From Hydractinia symbiolongicarpus (taxonomy: Eukaryota > Cnidaria > Hydrozoa > Anthoathecata > Hydractiniidae): 64,000 nt of DNA. Under the pieces are notes generated by a model that had not been told where the DNA came from, made no database searches, and saw only the letters and a list, made by a program, of their open reading frames with translations. A program made the position numbers and the translations under genes. This document shows, in pieces, positions 10,961-21,534 of the stretch; positions within the stretch are counted from its first letter, which is position 1; every line of letters starts with the position of its first letter. The DNA is taken from positions 18,556,001-18,620,000 of the forward strand of contig NC_079880.1 of the NCBI RefSeq assembly GCF_029227915.1, in the 5' to 3' direction.

Positions 10961-11850
10961 TATTTGGAGGAAAAGAACTTCGCAAACCAAAAAAAAACCA
11001 GGAAAATGTTTAAAATTTTCAGGGTTAGCTAATAACGTTTGATGGGTTTTGTGGGAATATATATACTGGGAATCTTTAGTTTAAAGCTAGCATTAGCTAG
11101 CTACAGCAGCTAATAGCTAGCCACTTAAATATAAACTGGAGACTTAGCTAGGTATAAAGAACATGGCTACATATATATATATATTCCTAGCTAGCTAGCT
11201 AGTTGTTGGTGGTGGTTGGCTTTTTATGATGCTAGCTATAAAACATGTCTGGCAACAATAATATAATCAAAACTGAACATAAAACATGAAAAAACCTTAC
11301 AGAACCTTGCTATGATTAATTTATAAAACCATGCTCTTCTTCAAATGTTTTTTTAAAGATTTATTTTGAATGAAAGAGTAGAGAATACTCAAAAAGAACA
11401 GCCATCTTTTTCGTAAACACATTTTCCGTTTTATGCTAGGAACTTCATTTAACAGTCCGTATGCTTTGTGAATATCTAATACCGTTTCATATGTAGCGAT
11501 ACCTATATATATATATGCTAACATAGAGTTTTTTGGCATAAGGGTATATATATATATATATCGTTATTAGCAGCGGGTTATATATTTACACCTTATGTGC
11601 GATTTCTATGAAGTACATCCCTAATCTTTTTAGTTAAATTTTAGCGTACAGCCACGTCATAAGAAAGTGACCCGTGATTTCCGTGTCGTGGACTCACAGT
11701 TTTACTCACGCAAGGGAATTAATATATAAGATAATAATGATAAGTAGAAGGAGTCAGGGAGAAAGGGAAAGTTAAAAATGATGAAAAGAAACAGAGGGAG
11801 TCACGAAAGATTACACAATACCAAACTGGTTTAGTCCTAAAGTCGGAATT
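10961..11850. other. Simple-repeat-rich non-coding stretch
   Basis: Contains AGCTAGCTAG runs (about 11085-11120 and 11188-11203) and TA dinucleotide tracts (about 11170, 11505 and 11545-11562). No gene recognised. Confidence 0.5.
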
Positions 11851-12357
11851 ACCGTGCCAGAGACCTTCACTCTAAGCACACAAGCATGGGTTTACAGGTA
11901 AGTTAATACCTTGACAGTGACCCTCCCTCTAAGCACACAAGCATGGGTTTACAGGTAAGCTAATACCGTGCCAGTGACCCTCACTATAATCACACTTGCA
12001 TGGGCTTACAGGTAAGCTAATACCGTGCCAGTGACCCTCACTATAATCACACTCGCATGAGTTTACAGGTAAGCTAATACCGTGCCAGTGACCCTCACTA
12101 TAATCACACTCGCATGGGTTTACAGGTAAGCTAATACCGTGCCAGTGACCCTCACTCTAACCACACAAGCATGGGTTTACAGGTAAGCTAATACCGTGCC
12201 AGTAACCCTCACTATAATCACACTCGCATGGGTTTACAGGTAAGCTAATACCGTGCCAGTGACCATCACTATAATCACTCTTGCATGGGTTTACAGGTAA
12301 GTTAATACCGTGCCAGTGGTCCTCACTCTAATCACACTAGCATGGGTTTACAGGTTA
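11851..12357 (+). repeat. 57-bp minisatellite array
   Basis: The string CATGGGTTTACAGG recurs, with small changes, at 11885, 11942, 11999, 12056, 12113, 12170, 12227, 12284 and 12341, exactly 57 bp apart each time. Each unit continues with a segment like TAAGCTAATACCGTGCCAG, then TGACCCTCACTATAATCACAC. Most units contain CAGGTAAG, a perfect 5' splice consensus; the last has CAGGTTAA. Stops in all frames make a coding role unlikely. Degenerate copies continue to about 12600 (for example TTTACAGGTAAGCTAATAC at about 12571). Confidence 0.93.
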
Positions 12358-13049
12358 AATAACATAACAGCCAAAAAAAATGAGGCGAAATTAAAATACC
12401 GTAACATTTTCGTGCTATAAAGAATACCGTCCCAGTGACCATCTAATCACACTTGAATGTTTAAATGCAAAATAACACGATCGCGAAATTAGCATGACCC
12501 CAAAATTAAAATCCCGCAAAATTTTCCTGCCATAAAGACCGTGCCAGTTACTCTCTAATCACACATGTATAGGTTTACAGGTAAGCTAATACAGTGTCCC
12601 TAACATTAATTACACTGACATTTGTTGTTTGAAAATTTAGTGGTTTAATTTCATTAAACCACTAAATAACATTAAAGTTGCCATAAATACACTCTTTAAT
12701 ATCAATAAATATTCATATTTTTTGTCACAATACCACTACTAATACCCTCAATATATATTTTTATTCACTACGATCCTTTCAATATGGCAGTTGAAAATCA
12801 TAAAACCAACATTTGTGTATAACTAAGGTCAGGACAGCTAGTAAACAACTAGGCGTCCTGAACTTTATCTAAAACTAACCTCGTTTTCATGCAATGTTTT
12901 GATTTTTTGCCACCACGGCTAATCATGAAAAGGCGATATTGAAATAGGTCTATTCTCCTTCAGTGCTGGGAAAAAGAAAGACAAATCAAATTAGCATCAT
13001 TTGTTGAGCGGTTACTTCTAGATTTTGGCAAAGTTTAAAAAGTTGAACT
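12358..13049. other. Decayed array and unassigned sequence
   Basis: Degenerate 57-bp units run to about 12600. A short hairpin follows near 12640-12667 (TTTAGTGGTTTAAT with ATTAAACCACTAAA). The rest, to 13049, is probably 3' sequence of the Harbinger element. Confidence 0.45.
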
Positions 13050-14055
13050 ACAAATTATCTCCTTTCTCCAATCTCCAGGTATTATTTCACCTGAATTCGA
13101 TTCACAATCAACAAAACCAGAAGGAGTATATTTTGGGACATCTGTTAAACGTGGGTAGTTGTGTAAAGAAACAGTAGCTTTAATTATTCCTTCAATTTTT
13201 GTGGGTTTAGCTTTTATTGGTTAGCGAAATATTCTCCATTTTGCTGCAGTAATACCAAATGTATTTTCAACGATAATTATATATTCTTTCTTCAAATAAT
13301 AGATTTTTACCAGGAAATATAAGGACAGACTTGATAGAGAGGAAGTTGAGTTTAGATCTAACACAGTCTAGATCAGATTGGAAGAGGGTCATTAATATAC
13401 CCCGTCCAACCCATGCTAGCATGGAAAACGGACGTTAAGCCGAGAATGAAATGGTTTCATGAGCCAGGGTTTTAAAGTGAAAATGTCATCTCCAATTAAA
13501 ACTGGTAGAAGTTTCGATTTCGATGATGTTGTTTTGTGTTCGGTAAGATTTAATAAATTATTTTGAAAAGCGTTGTATATTTCGCTTTTATTGAATATAG
13601 ACGCATCATTAACTCTGCCATAACTTCCTATATCAAACATTGTTAAACAGTACTTGGCATCGCATATTGCCATAAGAACCATACTAAAAAACGTTTTGTA
13701 GTGCGGAACCAGAGTTAGCTGGAGCTTCTATGCATACATGTTTACCATCAATTGCCCCTACACGGTTAGGATAGTTCCATTCTTTTTCAAATTCGAAAGC
13801 AATGGTTCTCCATTCTTCGATAGTGTCTGCCGACTTTAAGTATATCGGCATCAAACTATCCCATATAGCTTGAGTAGTTTCACTTATGATATTACATACC
13901 ATAAAATAACTGCGTTTGTTGGGATTCCCCTGTGGCCAAATAACGTTAAATGTTACTATTAATCGCTCAGCAGGTGTTATTGGTTCCCTACTTGGGCAAA
14001 AATTTTTTGAAAATATCTCTAACCCAAAATCTTTTTTTTGAATTTTTGAATTCAA
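13050..14055 (-). pseudogene. PIF/Harbinger transposase (DDE_Tnp_4), split by a LINE tail
   Basis: The minus strand encodes a HARBI1-like nuclease. Blocks in order: KPITPAERL-like PREPITPAERLIVTF, EWRTIAFEFEKEWNYPN, RVGAIDGKHVCIEAP (first catalytic Asp), MVLMAICDAKYCLTMFDIGS and YGRVNDASIFNKS (second Asp), LIGDDIFTLKPWLMKPF. After the LINE interruption at 13318-13437 come GKNLLFEERIYNYR, VENTFGITAAKWRIFR and KATVSLHNYPRLTDVPKY. A one-base frameshift near 13710 separates EAPANSGS from HYKTFFSMVL. A small deletion removed the usual LSRARR before VENTFGI. A stop follows RIFR. The N-terminal part left of MNSKIQKKDF is unclear. No terminal repeats were assigned. Confidence 0.85.
13318..13437 (+). 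mobile_element. Short 3' tail of a non-LTR retrotransposon
   Basis: About 120 bp nearly identical to 18000-18125, the 3' end of the LINE at 17165-18130: it shares the strings GAGGAAGTTGAGTTT and CCCCGTCCAACCCATGCTAG and the end ACGGACGTTAAG. It interrupts the Harbinger transposase. The flanks carry GAAAT on both sides (ATTTC on the gene strand), and deleting the insert plus one copy rejoins the transposase in frame (KPF-PGKNLLF). Confidence 0.88.
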
Positions 14056-14631
14056 AAATTTTGAAATTATCTCTAATTTTTGAGAATATCTCTAACCCAA
14101 AATCAATGACTTCTTCTCTTCTTTTGCTTTTGTTTTCGTCTCTTCGCGAGTATACTGATCAACAGTTTGAGCTGACAAAGAAGGATAAATCGAGTGTTCA
14201 CATGTGCCATTTTTAGGATGTTTTTGTTTCGGTAACATAGTGTTGCGCAACAACTTGTTGCAGCAATGTTGCGCAACAACCGCGGAACTTTTTGGAAAAT
14301 CACTTTAAACTTGTTTTCATGGTAACGAAGTTAACCCTTTTCTCCAAAATACGTCTACAACGTAAATTCAAGCAAATAAGTAAGTATTCAGCACATAAAA
14401 ACTTTACTTTCAAATGTGGTAGATTGAATTCATATTCACACCAGGGTTGTTTCAAGGAAAGGATATTTTGATTCGCTGTTTGCTCCAATTTAATAACAAA
14501 ATTGATTCGGAAATTGATGAAAAACAGGTCGCAAAGATGCCAAAACGGTTCGCAATGTCAAAATTTGCGAACCATTTACGTTAATTCGATCCTTGAAATA
14601 CAAAATAAAGTATCTAAAAATATTAACTTAC
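14056..14631. other. 5' flank of the Harbinger transposase
   Basis: A short duplicated block, ATCTCTAACCCAAAATC, occurs at about 14017 and 14089 around an ATTTTTGAATTCAAAAAT palindrome. At about 14240-14281 GTTGCGCAACAA occurs twice with a TTGTTGCAGCAA between. A minus-strand frame here (MAHVNTRFILLCQLKLLI) is open but unrecognised. Confidence 0.4.
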
Positions 14632-14800
14632 CGATAGCAGCCAGATGTTTGTCGATAAACTTTATTGCTTCATGATCAACCTCTGTGTGATGATCTGTAG
14701 TTGACCCATTACTTTTTTTGGCTTTCTTTGATGAAACAATAACTGGTTGCTCATCAATGTGAGTAATGCTACCACTGTGCAGGTGTGCTGGATCTTCAAC
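14632..14800 (-). CDS. Candidate exon of an unknown gene
   Basis: On the minus strand an acceptor (ttatgttgcag) at 14801 and a consensus donor (CG|gtaagt) at 14631 bound a 169-nt open exon. It reads VEDPAHLHSGSITHIDEQPV, IVSSKKAKKSNGSTTDHHTE, VDHEAIKFIDKHLAAI. The content is hydrophilic, with a Lys-rich patch. It may belong to the accessory DNA-binding protein that Harbinger elements encode, or to a host gene. No family was recognised. Confidence 0.4.
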
Positions 14801-15223
14801 CTGCAACATAACTGTTCAAACACTGTTGCATGACACACTGACAATCAATGGGCTTCCAATATCAGTGTTGTTTTATCTAAATAAAATAATAATAATATAT
14901 AATAATAATAATATTAATAATAAACTTGTTTTTTATAAAATATGAAGGTGTAAACACACAGCAATTTTGCACTTCCATGTAAAAATACATTGATCTGAAG
15001 TTGGCTTAAAGTTGTTAAGTGTATTTCTTAAAAAATAATACTGCAATCATGCTAAAATTATTAAACAAGCAGCTTCTTCATGTAATACCACTAAATAATT
15101 TTGTTTCAAAGGAAACTGTCAACTGGTTCATTCCCTAAGAATCTAGCTCACATGCAATGCTGTTTTACCAAATGTTGCAACTGTTTTTGGGCTAAAAATA
15201 ATTTGTTTCAGAGTTTTTAAGCA
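14801..15223. other. Non-coding stretch with an AAT microsatellite
   Basis: An (AAT)n-type tract lies at about 14883-14930. Nothing else recognised. Confidence 0.4.
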
Positions 15224-15228
15224 CAATA

Positions 15229-16645
15229 CAGCCCCTAAAATTAGCGTCGGCATTGTCGTGATTGCCGACGTAAAATGAGAAAACACCGTAGTTGCGTCGG
15301 CAAAAAAAATTGACGACATAATTTTGTTGTGAAATTTTTAAAAACAACAACTCATTTTCACCATCCACGAAGAAAAAAATTAACAAAGAATTAATTTTTA
15401 TTTTGGCGGACTTTTAAGAACATGTTATCATGTATATTTCTATCGTACCTGCTCACGTATTATAACCTGGTTTCTACTACCATTTTTTTTGAAAAACAAA
15501 CTTTTCAACTAATCGCATGTTATTCTTTGTAATATTAAAGCCTTTATGGTGAATTTTTACATCACATTTTCTCTGGCGTAATATGAAAACTGGCATACAT
15601 TTTTCTTGAGTTCCTTATCCTAAAAGAAACCAGGTCTCCACATGGGAATTCACACGGGAATCCACACAGTATTCGGCGGGTGGTTTATTTCATTCGAAAC
15701 TAAACAGATGGAATAATCTCCTGAATTCACGAAAATAAAATAAAGTAAACATGGTGAAAAAGAAAACGGTTCTTTCGTGGAATTTTCCTGAGTTAGGGTT
15801 TGAATCGGAAAATGACTCTAATGAAATTGCTAAAGTACTTTGCAAAGTTTGTAGATGTCATTATCAAAACAACAAAAATAATGAAAATTTGAAAGGAACT
15901 GTGGCAAGCAGAATCAAATAATGTTAATTGTGATATTGTTTGAGCTTCCCCCACTCATTGCGACTGAAGAATAATTACACTCGATTTTCAGTAATTTAGG
16001 TCATTATCACTAAAAGTATTCACGTTACAGAAATACCGTGGTGCCATTCGATTCGTAATAACAATAATCAAAAAATTGTATATCGTATTAAAAAGAAGTC
16101 CGGTAGTTCTCTCTCCCACACGACACAGCAGACAATAAGTCAGCTCTGCCCTCGGTTTTGTGAGGAGAGATGTTCTGCGAAGACTCTATAAATTGAGTCT
16201 CCTGTACAGTTTTGCTTCATGGTGAACTGTGCCGAGGACAAGCATTTTCGAAACATGTCACCGGCGACTTCTGCGATATACAACTTATTGAATGCCCTGA
16301 CCTTCAGTTCGTAAATAGCACGTGCACAACGTACTTTCTAATGAGTTTGTCTCGAAACATATAGAAAGCCAGTTGGCAGTGAACTATTAACTTAACGAAG
16401 TACATCATCGGGAAAGTAGGTCATGGGACTTGTAGTCCATTTCCATTTGTCATCGTCTTAGAAAATCAATACATCGAATTTATGTGAGGTCTACCCCAAT
16501 ACAAGGTGAATGACGAAAGTTTTTGCCTGCTGAAAAATTTTACTATGAAAAAAAAAATGCTGACGCAATGCCGACGCAAATCAGTTGAAATGTATCTCAC
16601 GTCGGCAGTTTTATTGCCAAAAAAAAATTCTAATTTTAAGGGCTG
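15229..16645. mobile_element. DNA transposon with 16-bp termini and 5-bp duplication
   Basis: The termini are CAGCCCCTAAAATTAG (15229-15244) and CTAATTTTAAGGGCTG (16630-16645), one mismatch apart as inverted repeats, flanked by CAATA on both sides (15224-15228 and 16646-16650). Inside each end is a cluster of TGCCGACG/CGTCGGCA motifs (15245-15300 and 16565-16615) that look like transposase-binding sites. The only coding content seen is a short BED-like finger (15751-15921), so this is a deleted or non-autonomous copy. A 5-bp duplication does not fit hAT (8 bp) or PIF (3 bp), and I leave the superfamily open. Confidence 0.75.
15751..15921 (+). CDS. Short ORF with BED-like zinc finger start, inside the transposon
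   Basis: A 56-codon frame from ATG to TAA reads MVKKKTVLSWNFPELGFESE and continues to IAKVLCKVCRCHYQNN. Lys-rich start, W.F.E, then CKVC, is the layout of the first half of a BED-type finger found at the N-terminus of several DNA transposases. The distal His pair is missing, so the frame is either truncated or continues by splicing. It sits 522 bp inside the left end of the element. Confidence 0.5.
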   Translation: MVKKKTVLSWNFPELGFESENDSNEIAKVLCKVCRCHYQNNKNNENLKGTVASRIK

Positions 16646-16767
16646 CAATAACAGTTCCTATATTTTCTTTTTAACGACAGCTTGAAGACTTTTTATGTGC
16701 CCTTGATGTGCCTTTCATTTTTGAAGAGATAGGTAGTGGAAAAGAATGCCCTTGTTCTTTATGTGTT

Positions 16768-16797
16768 TTTAACTAACATGTATACATGTTAGTTAAA
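16768..16797. repeat. Perfect 30-bp palindrome
   Basis: The arm TTTAACTAACATGTA is followed directly by its exact complement, with no spacer. It lies 120 bp outside the CAGCCC element. Confidence 0.9.
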
Positions 16798-17164
16798 GAT
16801 CATCACAGCATTATTAGTGGGTAAACATAAACAAACAAAATAAACAAAGATCCAGATGGAATTTTTGAAAAAAAAAATCATAATTAAAAAGTTTAGTATA
16901 TTTATGCTCCCCTTAAAGCCTTAACCAAATACTAAGATGTTTCCGTGATTATGATTTTCAGATAAATATTCCAGTAGCTATATAGCTATTTCATTCGCGG
17001 GGTCACAAGAGTTCTGTTAAAATTCTGTTAAGATTCTGGAAAGTTTAGTTAAGTTTAAGCTGTTCCAAATTCCTATTTTTATCTTTTTCACACTGCATTG
17101 CTTTTCTCCTTCATAAAAATAAGGCATATAAAGATCAAAAACGTTTTTGGTTAGACCAAACTGT

Positions 17165-18130
17165 TGACATGGGGGGACCCATATTGATCAAGTAATGAAA
17201 GTTATTGAAAGAGTGATTGGTAAGTTACTTAGAGAAAGAATTGATATAGATAAGATGATTCCAGGGCGTGGCACTACAGATGCAATATTTTTACGCAGAC
17301 AGCTTCAGGAAAAGTATTTAGGAAAGAGAAAGAATCTCTATTTTGCCTTTGTAGACTTAGAGAAAGCTTCTAATAGAGTGCCATGTAAAATTATTTGGTG
17401 GGTATGAGATAATTAGATGTGGATGAGTGGCTAGTTACGATGGTACAGTCTATGTACAGCAATGCTAAAATGTATTTCCAGCTTCAATGATGTACAACAG
17501 TGCCTTGTTAGAGATAGTTGAGAACTTTTGTTACTTAGGTGATTTGTTGGGCAGTGAAGGGGGTGTTGGAAGAAGTGTTACTTGCAGGATAGGTTCTGCT
17601 TGGAAAAAGTTCAGAGAGTTACTTCCTTTGTTGACAGAGCAGAGTCTTGAAATTTGAGGTAAAATGTAGGTTGTATGAGGTCTGTGTAAGAAGTGTTATG
17701 TTGTACGGTAGTGAGACATGGGCAGCGAAGCAGGAAGATCTTGGCCGTTTAGAAAGGAATGATATGAGAATAGTTAGGTGGATGTGTAACACCAGTCTGA
17801 GAGACAAAAAGAGTTCAGATGAGCTAAGAAGCAGGCTAAGTATCCGTAGAATTAAAGATATTATCCAGATAAGAAGATTGAATTGGCTGGGCACTTGAAA
17901 AGAATGGAGGAGGATAATTGGGTAAGAAAGTGTAGAGACTTGATAGTTCCTGGGGCAAAGCCCAGAGGCAGACCGAGAAAGACTTGGCAGGAGGTTATAA
18001 GGACAGACTTGATACAGAGGAAGTTGAGTTTGGATCTAACACAGTCTAGATCAGATTAGAAGAGCGTCATTAATATACCCCGTCCAACCCATGCTAGCAT
18101 GGAAAACGGACGTTAAGCGGAGAATAATGA
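17165..18130 (+). pseudogene. Non-LTR retrotransposon RT remnant, internally deleted
   Basis: RT fingers/palm: VMKVIERVIGKLLRERIDID, PGRGTTDAIFLRRQLQEKYL, then LYFAFVDLEKASNRVPCKII, which is motif A with DLEKAFDRVP altered. It continues into LDVDEWLVTMVQSMYSNA. A deletion then removes the catalytic (F/Y)ADD region and jumps to ENFCYLGDLLGSEGG, ITCRIGSAWKKF-like text, LYEVCVRSVMLYGSETWA, and the C-terminal GRPRKTWQEVIRTDL. The QFGF before MIPGRGT is missing. The 3' end (18000-18125) is shared with 13318-13437 and ends near an ATGATGA tail. Stops and frameshifts show that it is dead. Confidence 0.85.
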
Positions 18131-18149
18131 TGACTTCTCCACCAAGAAG

Positions 18150-18985
18150 AACTTAAGCTCCTACTTGGCCAAATGGGCCTTGATTCTAGGATTATTGGCA
18201 TCACTGAGACTAAATTTTGCTTATCTAATTTTATTCAAAACTGTTCCCTATTAAATTACAATATGGAACACGTGCCCTGTGATTCTGAAAGAGGTGGTTC
18301 TCCTTTGTATATTTCTTCCTCTCCTAGTTACACTTGCCATGAATACCTAAGTCAACTAGCCTTTAAAGCAAAGAGCTTGAGTCTATATTTATAGAAATAA
18401 CCCAAACCAAGGAGAGGAATATAGTTGTTGGATTCATCTACAGACATCCATGTATGTTGGTGGATGAATTCAATTCATTATATTTCTCTCCTCTATTGGA
18501 AGCTGTCTCTGGGGAAAACAAAATATTGGTTCTTTTAGGTGACTTTAACATAAACCTCCTTACTGCGATTCTAAAACAGTGTCAATAACTTCCTAGACAT
18601 CACATCCTCTTTTTCATTACTACTTCATATATAACATATCCTACAAGGATAACAAATCTATCCAGTACTCTTATTGATAATAACTTTACCAATTGTCATA
18701 ATACAAATACTGTGTCGGGCAATATTTGTACAGCAAACTCTGACCATTTACCACAATTTCTTACCTGTGAAAGAAATCCCTATGATCCTCCTCAAAAAAA
18801 CTTTATAATATTCAGAGATTGGAAAAAACTAAAGCGCAAAAGTTTTGTCCAAGAGTTTAACGATACAAGCTGGAGTGAAGTTTTAAATGTGGGATCTGAT
18901 GATATAAATTTCTCTTTTTGCAATTTTTTCAACAGAGTTGAGACCCTTTTGGACCAATATGCTCCAGGATTCTCATTTTGAGGTA
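18150..18985 (+). pseudogene. LINE endonuclease (EEP) domain fragment
   Basis: Two frames give GLDSRIIGITETKF (catalytic Glu in the TET block), SERGGSPLYISSS, ERNIVVGFIYRHPC, LVLLGDFNINLL (the GDFN block) and a degenerate NSDHLPQF for the SDH block. The tail SWSEVLNVGSDDINFSFC and LLDQYAP fit the linker between endonuclease and RT in CR1/jockey-type ORF2. It breaks off at about 18985. An RT piece of compatible type lies at 21535-22180. Confidence 0.75.
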
Positions 18986-19039
18986 AGTGATCGCGTACCC
19001 GCGCCCTATCACGTACCTAAATTACCTAAGGCATGTGAT

Positions 19040-20060
19040 AAATTGCGTACAGTACAGTCTGAATGTAATCTACCACGGACGCGAAACTCGCATGAATAGT
19101 TACACAGAACAATAACATTGCGATAGCTTTTGTTTTTTTAAGAAAATAATTGCCTCGCTAATAAACAATGACCGCACATGATCAATTGTTTAATCACAAT
19201 AGGTTGCAAAATCAATTTTAGCAATCTATTTTGCGCGAACTCTTTTGAAATTTTTAATTGCAGTAATATAAAAGTTTAGTTAGATGGTATTTTAAAAATT
19301 TTAAAACAAAAAGAGGTGATAGAAATGTTTTTTTAAATCGCAATTTAAAAGTTTATAAACAAAAAGCGGCGATAGAAATGTTTTTATTTGTTTCAATAAA
19401 AAAGTATGTGAAAGAATTTATTTTACGCTATTTGTTAAGAAGGAAATGTTTTAATCGAGAAATGTAGATATTGTATTTAGAATATACACCATTTGTTTTA
19501 CAAAAATAAACCGTAGTTGTATTCTTTTAATAAAAAAACGCACAAGTCATTAAATAGTTGTGAACAATGCTTCTCATGTATATGTTTTTTAAATTAAACG
19601 CGCTGGAATCTTAAGTAATTAAATCAACAATACATTCTCTCGCAATGTATTATAAAAATTCGCGAAAGATTTTTATTATTTAATTACTTCACGCTAATAC
19701 TTAAGGGAATAGCTTATCAATACATTTACACAATGCATCTACAGTAAAGTCTGAATGTAATCTACCGCACACACGCTAATATCACACCTTTGCGTGGAGG
19801 ACGGCAGTGGTTTGTCTTTTGTTATAATTAAATCCCTTAAGGGTTTGCGAGCTTCTATTTGCGTGTTAAAAAACAACTCGCCCACAATGAAATATCGGAG
19901 CAATTATATTTCTTGTAATAGCGAGATGCATTGTTTAAACTCGCAAAATACTTAAGGGAATTTGTTATAACAAAAGACAAACAACTGCCATCCTCCAAGT
20001 AAAGGTGTTACTAGCGTGTACGCTGTAGATTACATTCAGACTGCACTGTACCTGCGTTAC
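19040..20060. mobile_element. Foldback (long inverted repeat) element
   Basis: Arms of about 100 bp at 19750-19851 and 19940-20040 are inverted copies, with shared text such as TCTGAATGTAATCTAC, TTTGTCTTTTGTTATAA and TCCCTTAAG, around an 88-bp spacer. The motif GTACAGTACAGTCTGAATG at 19050 is a third copy of the arm end and pairs best with the right arm's outer end. Between 19300 and 19395 a roughly 55-bp block (GATAGAAATGTTTTT) is tandemly duplicated. No coding content. Confidence 0.75.
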
Positions 20061-20724
20061 AGATTACATCCCATTAAAAAATAATGTGTTTTGAAATGTT
20101 TTTCGAGTTGGAAAAAGTTCTTTGCTTAACTGGTTCGCTGGCTTTAACTTTCAAATATGTATATAGCTATGCTACCATTTTTGACATGGAAACATGTTGT
20201 GTTGTCCAGTGGTACTGAAGAACAAAAAAGCCCTGGGAACAAGATACTTTAAAGAAGCCCTGGGAATGAGATGTTTTTATCGTGCTAAAAATCTCCTGAA
20301 TTTTGATATGAAAAAATTGCAAAGCTATGAAGTACAAGTCCTATTGACCTACCTTCCTGTTGGTGTACTTTGTTGAGTGAATGACTTGCAATCTGTTTCC
20401 TGCTTACGAACGTAAAAAAGCCAATGGAAACTAGGATGCAAACACTCCATTTATGAACTAAAGGTCAAGGCAGCTAAAAACGCAATAGCTTAAAATTCTC
20501 GTTCCCTGATCCATCATGAACTTTTCATAAGGAAATCATACTCGTGGTACCTGCTGTATATAACGTTTTTTCAAAAGACCTGTTTTCTACCAACAAAGCA
20601 GCTTGTGTTGCATTTTTGTAGCTTCATTCATTCGAAATTGTGGATGCGCTCTAAGGTTTCGTTAATCATTGTTTAGTAATTTGGTAGTAGTTCAGTCGAA
20701 AAAATTTTAGTAATTGTTTATAAA

Positions 20725-21430
20725 ATGGCTGCAAATATTATGAAAGGAATGAAAGTTAAATCTCTTACTTTTAAAAAGTGGGGAGTTGAAAATATTTTTG
20801 GATACAAGGAGGTTGTAGAAAATTCCATTACATTTGAAAATTTTGTTTGGTGCAAAGTTTGTGCAAATAACAAGAGCTGTGTTCTGAACCACCCTTCTAT
20901 TAAGGGAGCTTCGAAAGCATCAGCTTTATCGTTTATTAATGGTACTTCCAATGTCACGAGTGATGCCGTAAGTTTTATTGATTTTAAAGTTTAAAAACAT
21001 TGCTACAAAGTTTTTGAAAAAAGCTCCTGACTTTTTTTCAATGCTCCTAGATAAATCGTCATGTAAACGACAAAACTCACAAATAGCCCTTGAGTCAGAG
21101 GCATCCAAGTCCTGTATAGAATTGTGTCCAGATATTCAGACAAAACTCACAAAATAGCCCTTGAGTCAGAGGCATCCAAGCCCCGCATAGAATTGTGTCC
21201 AGATATTCAAATACCACGGGTTGGAACTACTGAAGTGCGGGTGGACACACTTACAGACAAAAATGCGAGATCTGGATATATTTGTCTGATGAATACAGTG
21301 TACAATATGGCGCTTCACCCCACGATGCCCCTTCATCATTTTAGCATGCTCATAAAAACGCAGCGTATGAACGGTGTCAAATTTATTAAAAGTAATATTC
21401 TGCAGTGCATTTGTAAAAAACATTATTTGA
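20725..21430 (+). pseudogene. hAT-like transposase remnant with BED-like finger
   Basis: ATG at 20725 opens MAANIMKGMKVKSLTFKKWG, then NSITFENFVWCKVCANNKSC and HPSIKGASKASALSFINGTS. WCK.C...(C/H) followed by FINGT..VT is an N-terminal finger pattern I know from hAT-like transposases and their domesticated relatives. Further on, MALHPTMPLHHFSMLIKTQR and MNGVKFIKSN resemble the AP-F..L...NGV.F block that follows. A 70-bp tandem duplication (21070-21210) and stops break the frame. It lies inside a region otherwise flanked by LINE pieces. Confidence 0.55.
21070..21210 (+). repeat. Two-copy tandem duplication of about 70 bp
   Basis: CAAAACTCAC begins at 21071 and again at 21141, and the following GAGTCAGAGGCATCCAAG and AATTGTGTCCAGATATTCA are present in both copies. 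Confidence 0.9.
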
Positions 21431-21534
21431 TATTTTTAAATTAATCCCAAGATAATCACGATGGGTGTTAAGGAATTGATCGAATCATTTGACAAGGCTG
21501 TTTGTAAGAATGTTAACAACTTGCTAAATAGTTC

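Noticed and set aside
11851-12357. CRISPR-like array
   Set aside because: Units are contiguous 57-mers without unique spacers, in animal DNA; this is a minisatellite.
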